Source of the DNA: Marinobacter alexandrii
GTDB lineage: Bacteria; Bacteroidota; Bacteroidia; Cytophagales; Cyclobacteriaceae
Direction: 5' to 3'
Assembly (NCBI GenBank): GCA_039984955.1
Contig: JBDWTN010000007.1
Location: 1,434,501 to 1,498,500, forward strand
DNA: 64,000 bases
This document shows positions 9,218 through 17,895 of the stretch, piece by piece. The position numbers and the translations under genes are program-made. The first letter of the stretch is position 1, and every line of letters begins with the position of its first letter. The notes beneath the pieces are model-generated. The model saw only the letters and a list, made by a program, of their open reading frames with translations. It ran no database searches and was not told the origin of the DNA.

Positions 9218-10171
9218 TTGAGAGTTGCAATTACTGGAGCCAATGGTTTTCTAGGATCTTATTTAGTAAAAGAGTGCCTCCGCCAAAAAATGGAGGTTCA
9301 TGCTTTTATACGACCTCAGGCAAACACTTCTCTTCTTCCAGGTAATCCCAACCTAACTCTTCATTATGTCAATTACAGAGATGTACTAGTTGATCAATTT
9401 GTAAAGATCAAAAACGAAGTTGGAGATCTTGATTTCTTCATTCACAATGCTGGGATGACCGTAAGTCTCAAAAACGAAGAATATTATCAGGTTAACGTTG
9501 GCATTACTACATCCATAACAGAATCGTTGGTAAGTTCACAACTTCTAAAGGTAGCCGGTCGTTTCGTGTATACCTCATCATATGCCGCACAAGGTCCTGC
9601 CAGCATCAATCAGCCAGTATCTCATTACGGAAGAAGTAAGCTCCAAGCAGAGAAAGTTATTCAGGAAAAAATGACTGATTATCTCTTGGTTCGACCAACA
9701 GCAATTTACGGAGCAGGAGATGAGGCTTTTTTACCTCTTTTTAAGGGTGCTAAAATGGGTATTTATCCTGTTACGGATAGTCAGCAGAGAATGAGCATGA
9801 TTCATGCTAATGATTTGTCGAGAATGATAATTCAAGACATGCAGACTTCTCCTGGCATTCTTCACTACAATGACGGGAACACGTATTCTCATCAAGATTT
9901 CATAGACACTTTCCAAGAGCTTTTTGATAAAAAGATTCGAAAATTCCCACTCCCAAAATGGTTAGCTAAGTTCTCAATGGGTTCCTCTGATGTTTGGCAC
10001 AAGATCACCAATAAACGTCCTGGAATTACCCTTGAGAAATTTGATGAAATCTCTCAACATTGGGATCTTCACACCACAGATTTAAGACATTCAACTGTCG
10101 AAGCTCAAGTTTCGTTAAAAGAAGGGTTTGAAGATGCGCTAAAGTATTATCAGGAAAATAACCTAATCTAA
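9218..10171 (+). CDS. NAD(P)-dependent epimerase/reductase, CerR-like (3-ketosphinganine or ketoceramide reductase candidate)
   Basis: A 317-residue extended SDR. The TTG start at 9218 lies one base after the serine palmitoyltransferase stop and gives the expected N-terminus VAITGANGFLGSYLV (glycine-rich loop). The active site is SSYAAQ...SHYGRSK (Y137, K141), and LVRPTAIYGAGDEA follows. In Caulobacter an SDR of this epimerase-like class (CerR) reduces the keto group during ceramide synthesis; adjacency to spt and to an acyltransferase with the same genomic partners supports that role here. Substrate (free sphingoid ketone or ketoceramide) cannot be told from sequence. It overlaps the next start by one base (TAATG). 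Confidence 0.72.
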   Translation: MRVAITGANGFLGSYLVKECLRQKMEVHAFIRPQANTSLLPGNPNLTLHYVNYRDVLVDQFVKIKNEVGDLDFFIHNAGMTVSLKNEEYYQVNVGITTSITESLVSSQLLKVAGRFVYTSSYAAQGPASINQPVSHYGRSKLQAEKVIQEKMTDYLLVRPTAIYGAGDEAFLPLFKGAKMGIYPVTDSQQRMSMIHANDLSRMIIQDMQTSPGILHYNDGNTYSHQDFIDTFQELFDKKIRKFPLPKWLAKFSMGSSDVWHKITNKRPGITLEKFDEISQHWDLHTTDLRHSTVEAQVSLKEGFEDALKYYQENNLI

Positions 10172-11289
10172 TGTCACTTGAAGTAAAGGAAGTAAATACC
10201 AAAAAAGAACTTAAGCGATTCATAAAATTCCCTTTTAAGCTCTATAAAAGTAATCCTAGTTATGTGACCCCACTGATGGATTTCGAAATGAGTACCCTTC
10301 TAAAAGAAAAAAATCCTGCATTCGATCATGCTGAAGCTAAATATTGGTTAGCTGAAAAGGACGGAGAAGTTGTTGGTAGAATTGCCGCTATTGTCTTAGA
10401 AGTAGAGTTAAAAGAAAAGTCATTAGTTCGATTTGGATGGATCGACTTCATAGATGATAAAGAGGTTTCTAACTTACTCTTGGAAACAGCTAAAAAATGG
10501 GGTGAATCAAAAGGAGCTAAAGCTATCCACGGACCTATGGGCTTTACTGATCTCGACTTTGAAGGTGCCTTGATTCAAGGATTTGATCAAATCGCTACCC
10601 AAGCCACCATCTACAATCATCCATACTACATAGATCATTTCCGAGATTGGAACATGGAAATCGCAGCTACTTGGGTAGAATTAAGAGGAAAAGCACCTGA
10701 AAAGAATCCTGAAAAAGTGAATCGAGCGGTTCGTATAATTAAGGAACGATTCAAGGTGAAAGTAAAAGAATTTAAGAACACTAAGGAAATCTTAAAATAC
10801 GCCCCTGGAGTTTTTGAAGTCTTGAATGAAGCATACAAAGATTTGTATGGATATATCCCTTTGACACAGAAACAAATTGATTATTACGTTGAACAATATT
10901 TCGGTTTTATTCGCAAAGAGTTTGTCTGTATCATAGTCAATGAATCAGATGATGTCGTGGGCTTTGCTTTGACACTACCTTCATTATCAAAAGCATTCCA
11001 GAAAGCAAAAGGATCCTTATACCCATTTGGCTTTATACATGTTTTAAAATCATTTTATTACAACGATACTGCTGACTTGTTCCTCATTGGAGTGAAACCT
11101 GAATATCAAAAACTAGGAATACACGCTCTTATTTTTGATTATCTTCAAAAAGTCTATGAAAAGAGAGGAATCAAGTATATGGCTTCAGGACCAATGCTTG
11201 AAAGTAACAACAACGTTCTAAACACTTGGAGTGAGTTTGAAATAGACATTGGAAAAATAAAGCGTAGTTGCTTCATCAAACATTTCTAG
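10171..11289 (+). CDS. GNAT-fold acyltransferase, candidate bacterial ceramide synthase (bCerS-like)
   Basis: A 372-residue protein with a C-terminal GNAT domain: ADLFLIGVKPEYQKLGIHALIFDYL around residues 300-325 carries the acyl-CoA/pantetheine-binding Q-x-x-G-x region. The N-terminal half (IKFPFKLYKSNPSYVTPL, KYWLAEKDGEVVGRIAAI) and the GPMGFTDLDFEGAL motif belong to a family often annotated only as hypothetical or, wrongly, as GTP cyclohydrolase. In Caulobacter the N-acyltransferase that makes ceramides is an unrelated-to-eukaryote acyltransferase encoded with spt and cerR; here the same partners are directly upstream, so N-acylation of sphinganine is inferred. It lies in the spt transcription unit. 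Direct biochemical support for this particular family is not something I can confirm. Confidence 0.68.
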   Translation: MSLEVKEVNTKKELKRFIKFPFKLYKSNPSYVTPLMDFEMSTLLKEKNPAFDHAEAKYWLAEKDGEVVGRIAAIVLEVELKEKSLVRFGWIDFIDDKEVSNLLLETAKKWGESKGAKAIHGPMGFTDLDFEGALIQGFDQIATQATIYNHPYYIDHFRDWNMEIAATWVELRGKAPEKNPEKVNRAVRIIKERFKVKVKEFKNTKEILKYAPGVFEVLNEAYKDLYGYIPLTQKQIDYYVEQYFGFIRKEFVCIIVNESDDVVGFALTLPSLSKAFQKAKGSLYPFGFIHVLKSFYYNDTADLFLIGVKPEYQKLGIHALIFDYLQKVYEKRGIKYMASGPMLESNNNVLNTWSEFEIDIGKIKRSCFIKHF

Positions 11290-11312
11290 GGTTTGTTTTG
11301 TAGTTTCACCAC

Positions 11313-12092
11313 ATGGAATTGAAAGGCAAACATGCATTGATCATAGGTGGCTCTAGCGGTATCGGATTCGCTACTGTGAAAAAGCTAGCCGCACATGGCT
11401 GCAACATTACCATCATCCATAGGGATAGAAAACAAGGTGTGATGGCTCTCGAAGAGGCATGTTCCAATTTAAGCTCAGAATTTAAAATTTCCGTTTCCAG
11501 TTTCAACATAGATGCTACCAATCCCGAAAAGATTCAAGAATGTATACTTTCTATAAAAGAATTAGCTGTTGATAAATTCGACACAGTTCTTCATGCAGTA
11601 TCCAGAGGAAATCTCAAACCATTTATTTCGGACGGACCAAAACTTTCTTCTCAGGATTTAGCACTTACGATCGAAGCTATGGGAACTAATCTGAAGTATT
11701 GGATAGATGCTCTTCTAGAACAAGAATTAATTTCAGAAGGAAGTAAAATCCTTACTCTAACATCGGAAGGAAATGATAAATTCTGGGAAGGTTATGGGGC
11801 AGTAGCTCTTGCTAAATCCGCCCTTGAAACCCTTTCTAAATATTTGGCAGTAGAATTAGCACCAAAAGGAATAAGCGTCAATATCATTCAGGCGGGTGTT
11901 ACGGACACTCCCTCTTTAAGGTTAATTCCAGGGTCTGGTGAACTAATCGAGGAAACAAAGAAGAGGAATCCGTACGGAAGACTAACCACTCCTGAGGATG
12001 TCGCAAACACTATTTTCCTCCTTTCTCAGCCAGAAGCACGTTGGATAAATGGCGCACTCTTACACGTTGATGGAGGTGAACATTTGATATGA
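11313..12092 (+). CDS. SDR enzyme with FabI/FabL-type active site (enoyl-ACP reductase candidate)
   Basis: A 259-residue classical-size SDR with GGSSGIGFATV (12-22). The catalytic tyrosine and lysine are Y161 and K168, in GYGAVALAKSALE. The Y-x6-K spacing is that of enoyl-ACP reductases (FabI, FabL) rather than the Y-x3-K of FabG, and the following LSKYLAVELAPKGISVN plus GRLTTPEDVAN resembles FabL as I remember it. It would reduce enoyl-ACP in a locus-specific acyl-chain module. Its ATGA overlap with the next gene (FabZ-like) supports this. A trans-acting FabG would still be needed, because no ketoreductase of FabG type lies here. Confidence 0.75.
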   Translation: MELKGKHALIIGGSSGIGFATVKKLAAHGCNITIIHRDRKQGVMALEEACSNLSSEFKISVSSFNIDATNPEKIQECILSIKELAVDKFDTVLHAVSRGNLKPFISDGPKLSSQDLALTIEAMGTNLKYWIDALLEQELISEGSKILTLTSEGNDKFWEGYGAVALAKSALETLSKYLAVELAPKGISVNIIQAGVTDTPSLRLIPGSGELIEETKKRNPYGRLTTPEDVANTIFLLSQPEARWINGALLHVDGGEHLI

Positions 12093-12532
12093 GTACATTC
12101 GAAAAGATACTAGGCCTTCTTCCTTACAAACACCCTTTTTTGTTTGTAGATGAAATTCTATCTCTTGATGATGAAAGTGCCGTAGGATCATATACTATCA
12201 AACAAGATGAATTCTTTCTAGAAGGCCATTTTCCAGGTAACCCTGTTGTACCGGGAGTCATTTTAACTGAAATAATGTGTCAAATTGGTCTAGTCACTTT
12301 AGCTCTTCATCTTATGAAAGTTGATGGAGAGGCTAAAATCTTACCTGCCTTCACAAGCGCTAATGTTGACTTCCTTTCAAAAGTGGTCCCCACGGATAAA
12401 CTAATCGTTGAATCAAAAAAAGTCTATTTTCGCTTCGGCAAGCTAAAATGTACTGTTACCTGTAAAAAAACTGATGGCACAGTGGTAGCAAAAGGCGAGC
12501 TTGCAGGTATGGTTGTGAAATCAGAAGCGTAA
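12089..12532 (+). CDS. FabZ-like 3-hydroxyacyl-ACP dehydratase
   Basis: A 147-residue hot-dog fold protein. LGLLPYKHPFLFVDEI at the N-terminus and GHFPGNPVVPGVILTE (catalytic H47, E61) are the FabZ signature, and length matches the family. It dehydrates 3-hydroxyacyl-ACP. It overlaps the upstream enoyl-reductase-like gene by four bases and is followed three bases later by the TTG-initiated ketosynthase. It is thus the second enzyme of a dedicated four-gene fatty-acid module inside the sphingolipid locus. A 3-hydroxyacyl-specific thioester dehydratase making long or iso-branched chains for the ceramide is a reasonable role. Confidence 0.85.
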   Translation: MSTFEKILGLLPYKHPFLFVDEILSLDDESAVGSYTIKQDEFFLEGHFPGNPVVPGVILTEIMCQIGLVTLALHLMKVDGEAKILPAFTSANVDFLSKVVPTDKLIVESKKVYFRFGKLKCTVTCKKTDGTVVAKGELAGMVVKSEA

Positions 12533-12535
12533 ATT

Positions 12536-13822
12536 TTGGAAAAACATCGAGTCGTAATAACAGGATTAGGAGTAGTAGCTGCTAACGCTATTGGCGTTGA
12601 AGACTTTGAAAAAGCACTGCGAGAAGGAAAATCAGGCATTAAACACTGGCCGGAATTAGATAAAATAAATCTAAGGTGTCAAATTGGAGGTGCTCCAGAT
12701 TTAGATTCGGTAACGTTAGGTGATCACTTACCTCGATTACTCGCTGAAAAGATTACAAATAAAGGTATTTTGTATGCGATGCTTTCAGGTGTTGAAGCAT
12801 GGAAAGATGCTGGATTAGAGTTTAATACAGAGGAGAGAGACTTTAACTCAGGAATGATTTTCGGAGCAGGTGATCTTAGTTTTGATAGCTTTATCAATCG
12901 AGAATTCCCGGCATATCCCATTGACAATGGCGAAAGCAGACGACTTGGGTCTCGAACAATTTCAGAATGCATGAATAGCGGTGCTGCTGCATATTTAAAC
13001 TCAATTCTAGGCGTTGGAAATCGTGTCCAATCAAACTCATCTGCCTGCATCACCGGATCGGAAGCCGTACTCATGGGATACGAATATTTATCTCAAGGAA
13101 GAGCAGAGAGGATGATTTGCGGAAGTACAGAAGGAGATGGCCGATACATCTGGGCTGCTTTTGATGCCATGCGGGTATTATGTTCTGATTCTAATGACAA
13201 CCCGGAATTTGGATCTAGATCAATGAGCGATTCATCGTCAGGATTTGTTCCGTCTGGTGGATCTGGCGCCCTTGTATTAGAAACATTGGAAAGTGCAAAA
13301 GCAAGAGGTGCTAAAATTTACGGGGAAGTCTTAGGAGGTCATGTGAACTCAGGCGGTCAGCGAAGTGGAGGAACCATGACCGCAGCAAATCCAGAGGGAG
13401 TGGTTGATTGTATTACACGAGCTCTCAAGAGTGCTAATGTATCTCCCGATGAAATTGACCTAATCAATGGTCATCTTACTTCTACAAAAGGAGATCCAGC
13501 TGAAATAAGAAATTGGGTAAAGGCCCTTGGTAGATCAGGGAAAGATTTTCCCATGATTAATACGCCAAAATCAATGATTGGTCATGCAGTAGCTGGCGCT
13601 GGTTCTGTAGAATTAGTTGCAAGCGTCTTGCAGCTAAATAAAGACTTTGTTCATGCCAATTTGAATGTCGATAATATTCATCCAGAAATTTTATCAGAAA
13701 TTTTTGGGGGTTGTATTCCTACGAGTTGCCAAAGCAAGGAAGTAAACACTGTTATTAAAGCTAATTTTGGTTTTGGTGACTTAAATTGCGCCCTCGTTTT
13801 AAGGAAATACAAAGAAAGATGA
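12536..13822 (+). CDS. Beta-ketoacyl-ACP synthase (FabF-like)
   Basis: A 428-residue thiolase-fold condensing enzyme. The TTG at 12536 is the only start that gives the expected EKHRVVITGLGVV strand. The catalytic triad is C171 (SNSSACITGSEAV), H313 (LINGHLTSTKGDPAE) and H350 (KSMIGHAVAGAG) with K345. The His motif reads NGHLTST instead of the usual NAHGTST, which marks a specialised branch rather than the housekeeping FabF. The stop overlaps the start of the acyl carrier protein gene (ATGA). It should elongate an acyl-ACP used by the locus. Confidence 0.88.
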   Translation: MEKHRVVITGLGVVAANAIGVEDFEKALREGKSGIKHWPELDKINLRCQIGGAPDLDSVTLGDHLPRLLAEKITNKGILYAMLSGVEAWKDAGLEFNTEERDFNSGMIFGAGDLSFDSFINREFPAYPIDNGESRRLGSRTISECMNSGAAAYLNSILGVGNRVQSNSSACITGSEAVLMGYEYLSQGRAERMICGSTEGDGRYIWAAFDAMRVLCSDSNDNPEFGSRSMSDSSSGFVPSGGSGALVLETLESAKARGAKIYGEVLGGHVNSGGQRSGGTMTAANPEGVVDCITRALKSANVSPDEIDLINGHLTSTKGDPAEIRNWVKALGRSGKDFPMINTPKSMIGHAVAGAGSVELVASVLQLNKDFVHANLNVDNIHPEILSEIFGGCIPTSCQSKEVNTVIKANFGFGDLNCALVLRKYKER

Positions 13823-14067
13823 CAAGAGAAACTGTAAAAATTGACCTGATTAATATCATTAAGCCATATTTACCAGAAGAAGTGATGGATAGAGAGGTGT
13901 CTGAGGATAACCACTTGATTAATGATTTGATGATAAATTCTGCACATATTGTAGATATTGTACTTGATATTGAAGATAAATTTGATATTATGATTGATGA
14001 TGATGTAATCGGTGAAATGAACACTGTTCAAGATTCAATCAACGTAGTTTTACAAAAAACTGCCTAA
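13819..14067 (+). CDS. Dedicated acyl carrier protein
   Basis: An 82-residue acidic helical protein beginning MTRETVKIDLI. I chose the ATG at 13819 because it overlaps the ketosynthase stop by four bases; the in-frame ATG at 13786 would add residues that lie inside the ketosynthase gene. The phosphopantetheine-accepting serine is S41 in NDLMINSAHIVDI, where the usual DSL(D/E) is replaced by NSAH. That altered motif argues for a carrier recognised by particular partners. Sphingolipid loci of Proteobacteria also contain a private ACP (AcpR). A phosphopantetheinyl transferase gene lies 30 kb away at 44804. Confidence 0.82.
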   Translation: MTRETVKIDLINIIKPYLPEEVMDREVSEDNHLINDLMINSAHIVDIVLDIEDKFDIMIDDDVIGEMNTVQDSINVVLQKTA

Positions 14068-14982
14068 TCAATTGGTCAATTCCTTAAGCAATTTTTGATC
14101 GTACTTCCTCTGCGTTCGGATCAGAGGTAAGTACCCTATTGTCCAAATAAGACTAAGCGCCAAGAATAAATCGAAGCGACCAAAAATTGCAAATAGTATA
14201 GCTGTATTTCGGTGCGTATTACTACCTCCGAGCCAAGCCCACCAGAATAACAATTCAAAATTCAACTTACTGTAAAGTGAGTCAAATGATTTAGAGTTAG
14301 AAGATGCTAATTCACGCATCATTTTTCTTACTTCAACTGTACGCGAAGTAAATCGTATTTGCTTTCCAGTATAATCCCTATTGATCCCATCAATTATCTT
14401 ATGGTACCACTTATGTCCAGTAGGCTTTATTTCATCCACTGTAAGTGGAATATACCCCGATTGTGACTTCCCGACGAGCAATAAATATTCGGATTTGTAA
14501 AATTCATACAGTGCTGCCTTATAGCTGTGTGCATATCCTGTAGCAGCCGTTAAAACAAAAATCCACCAGCCATACTCCGGCACAAAGTAAAGTGAGCCTC
14601 CAACGTAGCAAGCAATAAATACCAAGTTGTCAATTAGCCCGTCAATGACCCTACCCATATCAGAGGATTGACCCGTCATCCTCGCAAGTTGACCATCCGC
14701 ACTATCCAAAACACCTGCCCAAACGACTAAGGAACCTCCCAAAATCATTATTCCCAAGCGATCTTGATAGTAGAATAAGCTTCCACCAACTACTCCAATA
14801 ACTAAACTAATTAAAGAAACATGTGTTGGTGTGAGTTGCAGCCATTTGCCAACTTTAGCGAAATACAATCCATAAAAACGGCTGAAATAGATATCAAAGC
14901 GCTCTTCTATATCGATGAGTTTGATCGTAGAAAGTACTTCGCCCAGATGTTTTCGGTACCTTCTTTTGAAATATCCGGGCAT
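14068..14982 (-). CDS. CDP-alcohol phosphatidyltransferase family enzyme (headgroup phosphotransferase candidate)
   Basis: A 304-residue integral membrane enzyme with a perfect family signature: D93, D96-G97, A100-R101, G110, D114 and D118 in the stretch VLDSADGQLARMTG...GRVIDGLIDN. About six hydrophobic helices surround it, and a soluble insert (residues about 165-225) makes it longer than simple family members. The family moves a phosphoalcohol from a CDP-activated donor to an alcohol. Given the inositol-phosphate synthase and IPCT-like gene, transfer of phosphoinositol from CDP-inositol to ceramide is my preferred hypothesis; use of CDP-diacylglycerol or a CMP-phosphonate is possible. It faces the ACP gene stop-to-stop and is cotranscribed after the desaturase. 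Confidence 0.85.
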   Translation of the reverse strand: MPGYFKRRYRKHLGEVLSTIKLIDIEERFDIYFSRFYGLYFAKVGKWLQLTPTHVSLISLVIGVVGGSLFYYQDRLGIMILGGSLVVWAGVLDSADGQLARMTGQSSDMGRVIDGLIDNLVFIACYVGGSLYFVPEYGWWIFVLTAATGYAHSYKAALYEFYKSEYLLLVGKSQSGYIPLTVDEIKPTGHKWYHKIIDGINRDYTGKQIRFTSRTVEVRKMMRELASSNSKSFDSLYSKLNFELLFWWAWLGGSNTHRNTAILFAIFGRFDLFLALSLIWTIGYLPLIRTQRKYDQKLLKELTN

Positions 14983-14984
14983 TT

Positions 14985-15917
14985 TTACTTGTTGCGCTTA
15001 ACTCGTGAGAATAATGAAATCTTGTTGTCAAAAAGAAACTGCCAGATCACTTTAGAATAACTCTTATGTGCATAGAGGTCATCATAATGCTCTCCTGCTA
15101 TTTTCTTTAATTCAGGAAGCTTGGAACCAGGTATTGTGGGGAAATCATGATGTTCGTTATGGTAGCCTACATTCCAGATAAGTTTATTCCACCATCCATA
15201 ATATGAATAGGTTTCTTGACCTTCTTTATAAACAAAATGTTCAGCAACGAAGTGCCCTGATATCGGATGCAACCCAGTAGCTAATGCTGTAGATAAACCT
15301 AGATATAAAAGCCCCGACCACCCCGCTAAAAAGTAAAATCCTATCATTGCAGAGATTTGAATCAATGCATTAAAAATTTGCCATTTGTCTGGCACCAATG
15401 GATGCACAAAAATTGGACGCACTGCATACACTGGAATTTGAATGATCAACCAAATGAATTTCCCAATAGGTCCCCTAAAAAATCGAGCCTCCCAACTAAC
15501 AGCAAGATCTGTATCTACTCCTTCCTTACCTTGATGCCAATGATGTTTAGCATGATAGGCTTTGAAAGCCATTGCAAATGGAACTACAAGTGGAAGATTC
15601 ACCACGATAGCTAGCCAATTATTTAGAACTTTCTTCTTAAAGGCAAGATCATGTGTGATCTCATGAACAGCTAGTACTACGATATGTGTAAGCGTTGTAC
15701 CTACAAGTATTACGACTAATGCAAACAACCACGGATTATCCGGCAAGAAAAATATCGGAATGCTTAGCTGTAATGCCGACACAAAAAGTGTTTTGAATAT
15801 CAATGAAGGATCATTCCCGAATAGTTTCTTTACTTCCGGATGAGCTTCCATGATCACCTTTCTTCTTTGAAAATGAGGCTCTTTTTCTTCGCTCCAGGTA
15901 AAATCTTGTTGCTTCAT
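14985..15917 (-). CDS. Membrane fatty-acid desaturase resembling eukaryotic sphingolipid delta-4 desaturase (DEGS)
   Basis: A 310-residue membrane di-iron desaturase with three histidine boxes: HEITH (85-89), HAKHH (122-126) and HNEHH (253-257). The segments HPISGHFVAEH (217-227), ETYSYYG and GYHNEHHDFPTIPG agree almost word for word with what I remember of vertebrate and fungal dihydroceramide delta-4 desaturases, and even the N-terminal DFTW...RRKVIMEAHPEVK pattern corresponds. The length is that of DEGS proteins (about 320). It would introduce the 4,5-trans double bond into dihydroceramide, giving sphingosine-type lipids. It lies in a minus-strand unit with the PLD-like gene (17 bases upstream) and the CDP-alcohol transferase (2 bases downstream). 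Confidence 0.88.
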   Translation of the reverse strand: MKQQDFTWSEEKEPHFQRRKVIMEAHPEVKKLFGNDPSLIFKTLFVSALQLSIPIFFLPDNPWLFALVVILVGTTLTHIVVLAVHEITHDLAFKKKVLNNWLAIVVNLPLVVPFAMAFKAYHAKHHWHQGKEGVDTDLAVSWEARFFRGPIGKFIWLIIQIPVYAVRPIFVHPLVPDKWQIFNALIQISAMIGFYFLAGWSGLLYLGLSTALATGLHPISGHFVAEHFVYKEGQETYSYYGWWNKLIWNVGYHNEHHDFPTIPGSKLPELKKIAGEHYDDLYAHKSYSKVIWQFLFDNKISLFSRVKRNK

Positions 15918-15934
15918 ATCTAATGCAAATTTAA

Positions 15935-17029
15935 CTAATGGGGCCGTAAAATTGTTCTTGATGCAAATCCACCAACCTTATTCAGAAGATTCATAATCAC
16001 AGAGGCTTTTCTAGTTTGAAAAGTTGAGAATTTCTCTTCTCCCGACATTTCTCTAACTTCTTTCATCACTTGCACTTTAAAGTCCTTAATTAAGTGATCC
16101 TCCTCTGAAACAAAAACTACTTCCTGTTCAAAATAATAGCTCACTAAGTCATAATTACTACTCCCAAAAATTAATTTTTTATCATCCACCAAAATCGCCT
16201 TCATATGCGACATCCCCGGATACTCCTTTAACTGAAAATATCCCTTCTGCTGTTCTGATAGGATGATATTTTTAAAAATTGATTTATTGTTTTCTTGCGG
16301 AGATACTATTGTAACCTCTACTCCCTTGGCAGCTACCATTCTCAATACCCCTAAAAGTGGCTCTGAAATATAGGGAGATATGATTTGAACAGATTTCTCA
16401 GCAGATTTTATATTTTGAAAAAAATCTTCATATAAGGTCTTACTCTTTGAACCATTAAAAAGAAATAAAATTCCTTCATCAGTCGAAACTGTAGCAGATT
16501 GGTTGGTATTACTCCAAGTGGCGTCAAAATCTTCAACAAGACTTCTACCTAGCTTTTCATCATGTAGCTCTACCATCATATCATGCCACTCAAAATTGTG
16601 ATCACTGAAATTAATACCTCCTAAAAAGCTTATCTGACCATCCGCAATCACCATTTTTTTGTGATTGCGCAAAGGGTATCTCTGCCCTAAGAATCCTACT
16701 GGATTAGTAAATTTAACATCAATCCCGGCTAATTCTGCTTCCTCTAGAAGCTTAGAAGTCTCTCTAACTTCATTTCGAAACTCTGAATCATTTAGGTACT
16801 TCAGTGATTTCACGAAATGATCATTGATGACTACTTTGGAGTAGCTATCTATCAGCAAGCGTTTGTCTTTAGCTGGACTAGCTTTCATAATATCTATGAG
16901 CCATCTTCCAGCATCATCGCCTTCAAAGGTCATTGCTTGGGCTAAGAGAGATTCTTTCGCCTCTCTTGCAATTTCCCCCAGCCTTTCCATAAAAATTTTG
17001 GAGCCTAATAAAATTTTAGATTTGACCAA
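15935..17029 (-). CDS. Phospholipase D / cardiolipin synthase-like protein
   Basis: A 364-residue PLD-superfamily protein with both HKD motifs: NHKKMVIADG (H123, K125, D130) with GGINFSDHN downstream, and HMKAILVDD followed by FGSSNYD near residues 284-305. Length is shorter than typical membrane-anchored cardiolipin synthase, and no long N-terminal TM pair is visible, resembling soluble ClsB/C-like forms. A start at 16990 (MERLGEIARE) is also possible. It is the first gene of the minus-strand unit leading to the desaturase. Possible roles are headgroup exchange or condensation on glycerophospholipids or on the ceramide headgroup; the sequence does not decide. Confidence 0.82.
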   Translation of the reverse strand: MVKSKILLGSKIFMERLGEIAREAKESLLAQAMTFEGDDAGRWLIDIMKASPAKDKRLLIDSYSKVVINDHFVKSLKYLNDSEFRNEVRETSKLLEEAELAGIDVKFTNPVGFLGQRYPLRNHKKMVIADGQISFLGGINFSDHNFEWHDMMVELHDEKLGRSLVEDFDATWSNTNQSATVSTDEGILFLFNGSKSKTLYEDFFQNIKSAEKSVQIISPYISEPLLGVLRMVAAKGVEVTIVSPQENNKSIFKNIILSEQQKGYFQLKEYPGMSHMKAILVDDKKLIFGSSNYDLVSYYFEQEVVFVSEEDHLIKDFKVQVMKEVREMSGEEKFSTFQTRKASVIMNLLNKVGGFASRTILRPH

Positions 17030-17067
17030 TTAGATTTTTTTTGTATCGCAAAATTAACAGCTATCGG

Positions 17068-17895
17068 TCAATCCATGTATTCCACTTTGTCTAACTCGAA
17101 AACGAATGAACCTACCCTCATATCAATCTCAATTTTTAGGGGCAATCTGTTTCGATCATCGCTGAGTATCATTCTCCCCTTTTTTTCGCTTTCAAAATAT
17201 TCACTCTCAGGAAAGACAAGACTAAACTCCAAAGCTCCAACTTTTCTGCCATTATACTTGGAACTTGTTGGCTTACCAGGAAGCATAGCAAATTCATATA
17301 GATCATTTGTGAAAAAGGTTCGAACTTCTATCTTTTCTTCAAATTGAGATCTATCGCGCCCCCTTAACCACATGAAAGTACTCATCGCATCTCGAATGGG
17401 AACATCTCCTTGGACAAACTTGTGATACCTCCATTTATCAATATCTTCTATATAAGCTTTAATTGAAATAGAATCCGCATACGAAAAATAGTCGTGCCTG
17501 ATGTCTATCTTATTTTTCGCCTCCAAATCACGATCAGATCTCAATGGTTTGAGTTCATCGACCTCAATCAATGATTCCATACAAAAACTTAGTTTGGAAA
17601 ATACTCTAAACCAACTAGCCGTTGCTACCTGAAATTGAATCTTATAATGAGGCTTATTCGTTCCATTTGGATAATGGAGTTCAGGATCTAACCACACCAC
17701 AGCCTCACCTATATTAAACCATCCAAACTTCATGTTATAGGTCAATTTCTCGCCAGGTTTGAAAGGATATGATTTATTTTGAGCTTTAGATTGAATTGCT
17801 CCAAAAAACAAGGCAGATAGGATTGCAATCCTGATCCAACTTTGAAAGATTGAATTGAATGAAAATCGCTCTTGTATGTCCGTATGATTTTTCAC
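17068..17895 (-). CDS. Exported DUF3108 protein
   Basis: A 275-residue protein with a signal peptide (hydrophobic stretch IRIAILSALFFGAIQS, cleavage after SKAQ) and the DUF3108 pattern: PFKPGEKLTYNMKFGWFNIGEA near the mature N-terminus, and LPLKIEIDMRVGSFVFELDKV at the C-terminus. These periplasmic beta-rich proteins are common in Bacteroidota and their function is not known to me. The only usable ATG (17895) overlaps the start of the divergent glycosyltransferase by 37 bases, so the two genes share promoter space inside each other's coding sequence. The placement between lipid genes suggests an envelope role. Confidence 0.8.
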   Translation of the reverse strand: MKNHTDIQERFSFNSIFQSWIRIAILSALFFGAIQSKAQNKSYPFKPGEKLTYNMKFGWFNIGEAVVWLDPELHYPNGTNKPHYKIQFQVATASWFRVFSKLSFCMESLIEVDELKPLRSDRDLEAKNKIDIRHDYFSYADSISIKAYIEDIDKWRYHKFVQGDVPIRDAMSTFMWLRGRDRSQFEEKIEVRTFFTNDLYEFAMLPGKPTSSKYNGRKVGALEFSLVFPESEYFESEKKGRMILSDDRNRLPLKIEIDMRVGSFVFELDKVEYMD

